Assembly (NCBI GenBank): GCA_934481375.1
Contig: CAKSPN010000104.1
Span: 1 to 6,509, forward strand
Source: an uncultured Clostridia bacterium
Lineage (GTDB): Bacteria; Bacillota; Clostridia; UBA1381
DNA length: 6,509 bases
Reading direction: 5' to 3'
Translations under genes and position numbers: made by a program
Shown: one piece after another, positions 1 through 4,289 of the stretch
Layout: each line of letters begins with the position of its first letter
Numbering within the stretch: position 1 is the first letter of the stretch
The notes under the pieces: model-generated
Seen by the model: only the letters and a program-made list of their open reading frames with translations
Told to the model about the DNA's origin: nothing
The model's database searches: none

Positions 1-510
1 AACCTTAAAAACTGCCTTGCGGCGAAGAAATACCTTGAGGAATTAGGCTATACCGTGCGTCTTACACGCTCCGAAGCCACCGAAAATCCGTCCGTTACAA
101 AGCGTTTTGCATACTGCTACCCCAACCAGGACATAAACTCCGAACCTGACGCCGACGCATTCATCTGCATACATTCAAACGCCGGCGGCGGCAGGGGCAG
201 TGCATATATTGAGCTTTCGGGCAATTATACGCAAAGCGGAATACTTCCGTCATATGCCGCCGACGGAAACCGTCTCGGCAAAATGATAAATGATGAAATA
301 ACCGCCTCGACAAGCCTTCCCGTCCACGGTGGCGGCAAAATATCGGGCGAGGGATACTTAATAGCGTTCAATAAATCCCCCGTCACATGCGGATATATGG
401 AAATAGGCTTCTTTGATAATCAGTCCGATCTTGCTGCACTCCGCAGTGAAACCGACAAAATAGGCAAAGCAATAGCAAACGGCGTTGATAAATTTATGAA
501 ATCCGAATAA
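1..510 (+). CDS. N-acetylmuramoyl-L-alanine amidase (Amidase_3), 5'-truncated
   Basis: This is the C-terminal 169 residues of a zinc-dependent amidase that cleaves the bond between N-acetylmuramic acid and the L-Ala of peptidoglycan stem peptides. The frame is open from base 1, so the true start and the first zinc-binding His/Glu motifs lie outside the window; the internal GTG at 55 is not the start. Visible Amidase_3 landmarks, in order, are an N-x-x-L-A-x-x-L-x-x-L-G-Y-x-V-x-L-T-R block (partial residues 1-23), the core motif FICIHSNAGG (about 52-61) carrying the zinc-ligand His, an alternating strand ending in a G-x-G-Y loop, and YMEIGFFDNQSDLAAL (about 132-147), which contains the catalytic Glu and the usual end of the domain. 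The protein stops soon after the domain, so there is no C-terminal binding module. Whether it has a signal peptide or N-terminal wall-binding repeats cannot be seen. Family assignment is firm; the specific role (cell separation, spore cortex, lysis) is open. Confidence 0.88.
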   Translation, partial: NLKNCLAAKKYLEELGYTVRLTRSEATENPSVTKRFAYCYPNQDINSEPDADAFICIHSNAGGGRGSAYIELSGNYTQSGILPSYAADGNRLGKMINDEITASTSLPVHGGGKISGEGYLIAFNKSPVTCGYMEIGFFDNQSDLAALRSETDKIGKAIANGVDKFMKSE

Positions 511-524
511 ATACCTTGCAAGCA

Positions 525-543
525 TTTGACATTATTCGTCAAA
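525..543. promoter_or_regulatory. Inverted repeat over the pfp -35 box (possible operator)
   Basis: TTTGAC (525-530) and GTCAAA (538-543) form a perfect 6-bp inverted repeat with a 7-nt centre. It covers the -35 element of the pfp promoter, where a bound protein would block RNA polymerase. The left arm is largely the -35 consensus itself, so the symmetry may be chance. No regulator is identified. Confidence 0.25.
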
Positions 544-554
544 AAGGGTATAAT
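526..554 (+). promoter_or_regulatory. Consensus sigma-A-type promoter of pfp
   Basis: A perfect -35 box TTGACA (526-531) and a perfect -10 box TATAAT (549-554) are separated by exactly 17 bp, which is the full housekeeping consensus. The predicted start of transcription is near 561, giving a leader of about 35 nt before the pfp ATG. The promoter starts only 15 bp after the amidase stop, so pfp has its own strong transcription unit even though no terminator is visible after the amidase. Confidence 0.88.
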
Positions 555-577
555 ACAAAGATGTGATATGTGAAACC

Positions 578-584
578 GAAAGGA
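578..584 (+). promoter_or_regulatory. RBS that sets the pfp start at 596
   Basis: GAAAGGA lies 11 nt before the ATG at 596. The frame can be extended upstream to a GTG at 563, but that start would have no RBS, would sit at the predicted transcription start, and would add 11 residues that do not look like the family. The sequence MKNLVVGQSGG beginning at 596 matches the normal N-terminus of phosphofructokinases. Confidence 0.7.
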
Positions 585-595
585 TTAATTTTTAT

Positions 596-1810
596 ATGAA
601 AAACTTAGTTGTCGGACAATCGGGCGGACCTACCGCCGCAATAAATTCTTCGCTTGCGGGCGTTATAAAGCGTGCGTTTGACTCTGCCGAGGTAGATACG
701 GTATACGGTATGGTAAACGGAATTGACGGTTTTCTCAAAGAGGAAATCGTTGAAATGACACGGTTTAAAAACCCGTTTGCATTAAGACTTTTAATGCAGA
801 CGCCGTCGTCTTTTCTCGGCTCGTGCCGAAGAAAACTCCCCGAAATCGGTGATAATGAGGAGCTGTACGAGAAAATTTTCAGTCTGTTTAAAAAATACGA
901 AATCAAATATTTTGTATACATCGGCGGAAACGATTCAATGGATACCGTAATGAAGCTTTCGGAATACGCGGCACAGAAAAAATACGATATTTCCGTTGCA
1001 GGTATACCAAAAACCATTGATAACGACCTTGCTCTTACGGATCATACTCCGGGATACGGCTCGGCGGCAAAATACGTTGCAAATTCGGTGCGCCAGCTTG
1101 CGCTCGATACAAGCGTGTACAAGATGAAATCAATAGTAATTACGGAGATAATGGGCAGAAACGCCGGTTGGCTGACAGCCGCCGCCGCACTTGCAAACTG
1201 TGAAAAAATTTCCCCCGTTGATATAGTGCTTTTGCCGGAGGCGGCTTTTGACAAGGACAAATTCCTCGAAAAACTAAGCCGTGTTATGGACAGAAAAAAT
1301 TCAACGATAATCGCCGTATCGGAGGGAATAAAAGACAGCGACGGCAAATATATCGGCGAAACTGCCGCAGGACTTATGAAGGACGGATTCAGCCACGCCG
1401 CACTCGGCGGAGTCGGCTCGATTATCGAAAGCCTTATAAAGGATAACCTCGGCATTAAAACGAGAAATATCGAGTTCAGCACAATGCAGCGCTGTTCCAC
1501 GCAGAATATATCGCTATGCGATTATGACGAGGCGTTCCAGGCAGGATACAGAGGCACAATGCACGCAATAGACGGAAACACAGGCTTTATGGCAGGTTTT
1601 TCACGTATTTCGGACGACCCGTACAGTATGCGTATTTCGTATAATGACGTAAGAGATATTGCAAATGTGGAAAAGTTTGTTCCGTCAGAAATGATAGGCT
1701 CGGACGGAATGAGCGTCACCGATGAATTTATAAAATATGCCTCACCGCTTATCGCAGGCGAACCCGACCTTATATATAAGGACGGCGTAATAGACTTTGA
1801 AACGCTGTAA
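596..1810 (+). CDS. pfp: PPi-dependent 6-phosphofructokinase (diphosphate--fructose-6-phosphate 1-phosphotransferase)
   Basis: This 404-residue cytoplasmic enzyme of the phosphofructokinase A family interconverts fructose 6-phosphate and fructose 1,6-bisphosphate in glycolysis/gluconeogenesis. Visible landmarks are the N-terminal glycine loop GQSGGPTAAIN (7-17), GGNDS (110-114), PKTIDND (138-144) with the catalytic Asp142, the fructose-6-phosphate-binding MGRNAG (186-191), and PEAAF and VSEG further on (about 214-244). Two positions decide the phosphoryl donor. Where ATP enzymes have Gly in GGDGS and Gly in PGTIDND, this protein has Asp113 and Lys139. Family knowledge links those two substitutions to pyrophosphate use, so the PPi-dependent, reversible form is inferred, and the ATP form is unlikely. 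The length fits the roughly 400-residue clostridial PPi-type group. The gene has its own consensus promoter and a terminator, so it is probably monocistronic and highly expressed. I see no frameshift or missing catalytic residue. Confidence 0.92.
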   Translation: MKNLVVGQSGGPTAAINSSLAGVIKRAFDSAEVDTVYGMVNGIDGFLKEEIVEMTRFKNPFALRLLMQTPSSFLGSCRRKLPEIGDNEELYEKIFSLFKKYEIKYFVYIGGNDSMDTVMKLSEYAAQKKYDISVAGIPKTIDNDLALTDHTPGYGSAAKYVANSVRQLALDTSVYKMKSIVITEIMGRNAGWLTAAAALANCEKISPVDIVLLPEAAFDKDKFLEKLSRVMDRKNSTIIAVSEGIKDSDGKYIGETAAGLMKDGFSHAALGGVGSIIESLIKDNLGIKTRNIEFSTMQRCSTQNISLCDYDEAFQAGYRGTMHAIDGNTGFMAGFSRISDDPYSMRISYNDVRDIANVEKFVPSEMIGSDGMSVTDEFIKYASPLIAGEPDLIYKDGVIDFETL

Positions 1811-1830
1811 TAGTCTCATCAACCCTATGT

Positions 1831-1857
1831 AGAGGTGTCGATGCCCTCATCGACCCG
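1831..1857. repeat. Small intergenic hairpin, probable dispersed repeat
   Basis: Between the pfp stop and its terminator, GTCGATG (1837-1843) and CATCGAC (1848-1854) form a perfect 7-bp stem with a CCCT loop, flanked by GTAGAGGT on the left and CCG on the right. From memory, intergenic hairpins of the form GTAGGGG-stem-loop-stem-CCCG recur many times in clostridial genomes, and this looks like a slightly decayed copy. There is no U-tract, so it is not a terminator by itself. The function is unknown; only one copy is in the window. Confidence 0.45.
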
Positions 1858-1866
1858 AAACACAAA

Positions 1867-1899
1867 GGACTGCTGTTTTCACAGCAGTCCCTCTTTTTT
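1867..1899 (+). terminator. Rho-independent terminator of pfp, probably shared with hcp
   Basis: GGACTGCTGT (1867-1876) pairs perfectly with ACAGCAGTCC (1881-1890) around a TTTC loop, a 10-bp stem followed on the + strand by CTCTTTTTT, a good U-tract. On the - strand the same hairpin begins 8 nt after the hcp stop codon and is followed by TTTGTGTTT, a weaker U-rich tail, so it can also end the convergent hcp transcript. The hcp stop codon overlaps the end of the T-run. Confidence 0.9.
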
Positions 1900-3490
1900 A
1901 TCCCAAAATTGCCTTTAAATCCTCCTCAGGTGTGGAAATGGGCGCAATCGAGAAATTTTCAACCAGATAATTAAGCACATTGGGTGATATAAACGCCGGC
2001 AAAGTCGGACCGAGTCTGATATTTTTAATTCCGAGGTGCAGAAGTGTAAGCAAAATACATACCGCTTTCTGCTCGTACCAAGAAAGTATCATTGACAGCG
2101 GCAACTCGTTCACTTCACAGCCGAACGCCTGTGAAAGTGCAACGGCAACCTTTATCGCACCGTATGCGTCATTGCACTGCCCCATATCCATAAGTCTCGG
2201 CAACCCACCTATCGTTCCCAAATCCATATCGTTAAATCGGTATTTACCGCACGCAAGAGTAAGAATAACGGTGTCTTTCGGCGCTTGCTTAACAAACTCC
2301 GTATAATAATTTCGTCCCGAACGTGCGCCGTCACAGCCGCCCACAAGGAAGAAATGTTTTATATCGCCGTTCTTTACCGCCCCGACAACCTTGTCGGCGG
2401 CGCTTAAAACCGCTCCGTGTCCGAAACCTGTGGTTACGGACGTTCCGCCGTTCATACCCGTAAACTGCTTGTCCTCGCCATATCCGCCGAGTTCGAGCGC
2501 CTTTTCGATAACGGGAGTAAAGTCCTTGCCATCGCCTATATGCACAAGCTCGGGATATGATACCACTTCGGTTGTAAACACCCTGTCCGCATAGCTTTTC
2601 TTCGGCGGCATAAGGCAGTTTGTCGTAAATAAGACAGGTGCGGGAAGCTCATTAAACTCTTTTTGCTGATTATACCACGCCGTACCGAAATTACCCTTTA
2701 AATGCTTGTATTTCTTAAGTTCGGGATAACCGTGCGCCAGGAGCATTTCCCCGTGAGTGTAGATATTTATCCCCTTGCCCTCCGTCTGTTCGAGCAAAAG
2801 CTTTAAATCGAGTAAATCATGACCCGAAATCACTATAAACGGACCTTTTTCAACCATAAGCGGAACGGTTACGGGCGAGGGCGTGCCGTAGGTTTCCGTA
2901 TTTGCCCGATCGAGCATTTCCATGCAAGTAAGGTTGTGCTTTCCTACTTCCATTACTATCGGGAGCAGTTTATTCATACCCCAATCCTCACCTACTGCCT
3001 TAAGCGCCTTAACGAAAAATCCGTTCACCGTATCATCGCTGTAACCGAGTACCATTGCATGATACGCATACGCCGCCATACCTCTTATGCCGAACAGTAT
3101 AAGCGATTTTAAGCTTCTTATATCCTCGTCCGCATTCCATAACTGCGCCATATCGTACTCGCTCTTTTTATCGCACGGCGAAGCACAGCTGCCGCATCTT
3201 CGAGCAAGCGCCGACCTTTTACTGCGAACGTCCGCAATCATTTTGCCGAGCATTTCCCCGTCAAAATTAACGTTTGTAAGCGTTGCGAACAATCCTTCTA
3301 TGATTGCACGGCTCACGTCCGCCGACGGCTTTTTATTTCCCATTGCACGGGCAAGCCCTATAAGCGCACCCGTAAGCTCGTCCTGAAGCGCCGCAACCTC
3401 CGCACTTTTTCCGCATACCCCGGCTTTGCCGGTACAGCCTGCACAGCCGGCTGTCTGCTCACACTGAAAACAAAACATTTTATTATCCAT
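1898..3490 (-). CDS. hcp: Hybrid-cluster protein / hydroxylamine reductase
   Basis: This is a 530-residue cytoplasmic iron-sulfur protein. Family members reduce hydroxylamine to ammonia in vitro and are now linked mainly to NO reduction and nitrosative-stress defence. The N-terminal cubane cluster motif is C7-x2-C10-x8-C19-x6-C26, with an extra Cys16, as in the strict-anaerobe type. All hybrid-cluster ligands known from Desulfovibrio Hcp can be matched: His224 (SGHDLLDL), Glu248 (HGEMLLAHGYPEL), Cys292 (TTNCLMPP), Cys386 (VGGCDGAR, the persulfide position), Cys414 (LACGKYRFN), Cys439 (GQCNDAYGA), Glu473 and Lys475 (SWYEQKAV). The start at 3490 is chosen because AAAGGA precedes it by 7 nt and MDNKMFCFQCEQT is the normal N-terminus; a longer frame to 3547 would run through the promoter. 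It is transcribed divergently from a Crp/Fnr regulator, the classic arrangement for regulated hcp genes. No hcr reductase gene is adjacent, so the electron donor must be encoded elsewhere. Confidence 0.96.
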   Translation of the reverse strand: MDNKMFCFQCEQTAGCAGCTGKAGVCGKSAEVAALQDELTGALIGLARAMGNKKPSADVSRAIIEGLFATLTNVNFDGEMLGKMIADVRSKRSALARRCGSCASPCDKKSEYDMAQLWNADEDIRSLKSLILFGIRGMAAYAYHAMVLGYSDDTVNGFFVKALKAVGEDWGMNKLLPIVMEVGKHNLTCMEMLDRANTETYGTPSPVTVPLMVEKGPFIVISGHDLLDLKLLLEQTEGKGINIYTHGEMLLAHGYPELKKYKHLKGNFGTAWYNQQKEFNELPAPVLFTTNCLMPPKKSYADRVFTTEVVSYPELVHIGDGKDFTPVIEKALELGGYGEDKQFTGMNGGTSVTTGFGHGAVLSAADKVVGAVKNGDIKHFFLVGGCDGARSGRNYYTEFVKQAPKDTVILTLACGKYRFNDMDLGTIGGLPRLMDMGQCNDAYGAIKVAVALSQAFGCEVNELPLSMILSWYEQKAVCILLTLLHLGIKNIRLGPTLPAFISPNVLNYLVENFSIAPISTPEEDLKAILG

Positions 3491-3497
3491 AATCGTA

Positions 3498-3508
3498 TCC
3501 TTTCCTTT
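3498..3508 (-). promoter_or_regulatory. RBS of hcp
   Basis: On the - strand this reads AAAGGAAAGGA. The nearer AAAGGA (3503-3498) is 7 nt from the ATG at 3490. It supports the 530-residue form of Hcp over longer in-frame alternatives. Confidence 0.75.
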
Positions 3509-3515
3509 CTGCCTA

Positions 3516-3544
3516 TTGACTTTTCTCTTAAAGTATAGTATCAT
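3516..3544 (+). promoter_or_regulatory. Promoter of the Crp/Fnr regulator gene
   Basis: TTGACT (3516-3521) and TATCAT (3539-3544) are 17 bp apart, giving a predicted transcription start near 3551 and a leader of about 37 nt to the ATG at 3588. The elements are close to consensus, so the gene should be expressed without an activator. The promoter overlaps the opposing hcp promoter, and the palindrome at 3558-3575 lies just downstream of the start, suited to autorepression. Confidence 0.65.
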
Positions 3545-3560
3545 CAAACAAAAAAGTATG
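3532..3560 (-). promoter_or_regulatory. Predicted activator-dependent hcp promoter
   Basis: On the - strand TATACT (3537-3532) is a good -10 box. The hexamer 17 bp upstream (3560-3555) reads CATACT and is a poor -35, so the promoter probably needs an activator. The start would be near 3525, giving a 34-nt leader. The palindrome at 3558-3575 is then centred at about -41.5 and overlaps the -35 region, the standard class II position for Crp/Fnr proteins. Confidence 0.55.
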
Positions 3561-3575
3561 TTGTTAAAACAACAT
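3558..3575. promoter_or_regulatory. 18-bp palindrome, probable Crp/Fnr-type operator
   Basis: ATGTTGTT (3558-3565) and AACAACAT (3568-3575) are perfect inverted arms around a 2-nt AA centre. Read as half-sites this is TGTTG-N6-CAACA, the same spacing as the Crp class (TGTGA-N6-TCACA) with changed inner bases. It sits between hcp and the divergent Crp/Fnr gene, so that protein is the natural ligand. Regulation is inferred from position and symmetry, not shown. Confidence 0.7.
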
Positions 3576-3578
3576 TTT

Positions 3579-3583
3579 GAGGA
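3579..3583 (+). promoter_or_regulatory. RBS that sets the regulator start at 3588
   Basis: GAGGA ends 4 nt before the ATG at 3588, a slightly short but workable spacing. The in-frame TTG at 3516 is part of the -35 box and the ATG at 3558 lies inside the palindrome; neither has an RBS. Starting at 3588 gives the usual 221-residue Crp/Fnr length. Confidence 0.65.
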
Positions 3584-3587
3584 ATTT

Positions 3588-4253
3588 ATGAATTATTTAT
3601 TTTTAACAAAAACACCGTTATTTAACGGAATAAAAGAAAATGAAATAAAATCGGTGCTTAGCTGTCTTGGCGCATATGAGAAGAGGTTTAAGAAATCGGA
3701 AACGATTTTCCGCACGGGCGATACCGTGTCGGATATGGGGCTTGTGCTTACGGGGAGCGTAAATATTACGGTAACGGATTACAACGGCACAAGCACGATA
3801 TTTTCGCATATAAGCAAGGGACAGCTTTTTTCCGAGGCGTACGCCGTTATCCCCGAAAGGGAGCTTTTGTGCGATGTTGTGTGCGCCGAAGACGCCGAGG
3901 TGCTTTTTATAAATGTGGACAGGCTGTTTTCGGTATGCCAAAACGCCTGCTCGTATCACACAAAAATCATACGCAATCTTGTGCGCATATCGGCGCAGAA
4001 GAATATAAATCTTTCCGTGCGTATGATACACACCGCCTCAAAGCGCACACGCAGCCGATTGCTCTCGTATTTTTCGGAGCAATCGGCAATAAGCGGTTCA
4101 AATCGGTTTACTATCCCCTTTTCCCGTCAGCAGCTGGCGGATTATCTCGGTGTTGAGCGCAGTGCCATGTCGGGCGAGCTGGCAAAAATGAAACGTGACG
4201 GAATTATAGATTATCATAAAAATTCTTTTGTTCTTTTAAAGCATGAAATATAA
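3588..4253 (+). CDS. Crp/Fnr-family transcriptional regulator, HcpR-like
   Basis: This 221-residue cytoplasmic DNA-binding protein has an N-terminal beta-roll sensor domain (about 8-125), a dimerisation helix (about 125-150) and a C-terminal winged helix (about 150-220). The HTH is clear: SRQQLADYLGVERSAMSGEL (179-198), followed by KMKRDGIIDYHKNSFVLL. The segment matching the cAMP pocket, GQLFSEAYAV (78-87), lacks the Arg that binds the cyclic phosphate, so cAMP is unlikely to be the ligand. The FNR-type N-terminal cysteine cluster is also absent. Five cysteines are scattered in the sensor domain (26, 95, 99, 117, 121), so a heme-, Fe-S- or thiol-based NO or redox sensor is possible. Divergence from hcp and the shared palindrome support an HcpR-type role in activating hcp under nitrosative stress. 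HcpR is known as a Crp/Fnr regulator of hcp in clostridia and other anaerobes. The subfamily is inferred from context. No U-tract follows the gene on this strand. Confidence 0.87.
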   Translation: MNYLFLTKTPLFNGIKENEIKSVLSCLGAYEKRFKKSETIFRTGDTVSDMGLVLTGSVNITVTDYNGTSTIFSHISKGQLFSEAYAVIPERELLCDVVCAEDAEVLFINVDRLFSVCQNACSYHTKIIRNLVRISAQKNINLSVRMIHTASKRTRSRLLSYFSEQSAISGSNRFTIPFSRQQLADYLGVERSAMSGELAKMKRDGIIDYHKNSFVLLKHEI

Positions 4254-4286
4254 AAACGGATTGCCGTAATTAAACGGCAATCCGTT
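4246..4286 (-). terminator. Terminator of the GH78 gene, possibly used from both sides
   Basis: Two 13-nt arms, 4255-4267 and 4274-4286, pair perfectly around a 6-nt AATTAA loop. On the - strand the hairpin begins 3 nt after the rhamnosidase-like gene's TAG stop, and its T-rich tail runs TTTTTATATTT from the end of the stem, so it is a strong intrinsic terminator in that direction. On the + strand the stem starts 1 nt after the regulator's stop but is followed by ATGCTATTCC, so termination there would be weak. The tail overlaps the end of the regulator gene. Confidence 0.88.
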
Positions 4287-4289
4287 ATG

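Noticed and set aside
511..595. Possible riboswitch or leader RNA before pfp.
   Set aside because: The predicted leader is only about 35 nt and holds just an RBS; no structured aptamer fits.
592..1719. Three long open frames on the - strand opposite pfp (592-1017, 1042-1500, 1522-1719).
   Set aside because: They are fully inside pfp, have no family-like sequence and arise from its codon pattern; pfp has promoter, RBS and all motifs.
1980..3386. Four open frames on the + strand within hcp.
   Set aside because: Every hybrid-cluster ligand is in the - strand frame; the + frames are antisense shadows without recognisable domains.
3534..3539. TATAGT as the -10 box of the regulator promoter.
   Set aside because: It is only 12 bp from TTGACT; TATCAT at 3539-3544 gives the correct 17-bp spacing.
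3618..4156. A 137-residue - frame and a 95-residue + frame inside the regulator gene.
   Set aside because: Both overlap the clear Crp/Fnr reading frame, are rich in Arg, His and Lys from frame shift of its codons, and lack RBSs.
4255..4286. The 13-bp hairpin considered as the regulator gene's own terminator.
   Set aside because: There is no T-run after it on the + strand; the T-rich tail is on the - strand, so it is assigned to the GH78 gene, with only possible weak use from the other side.
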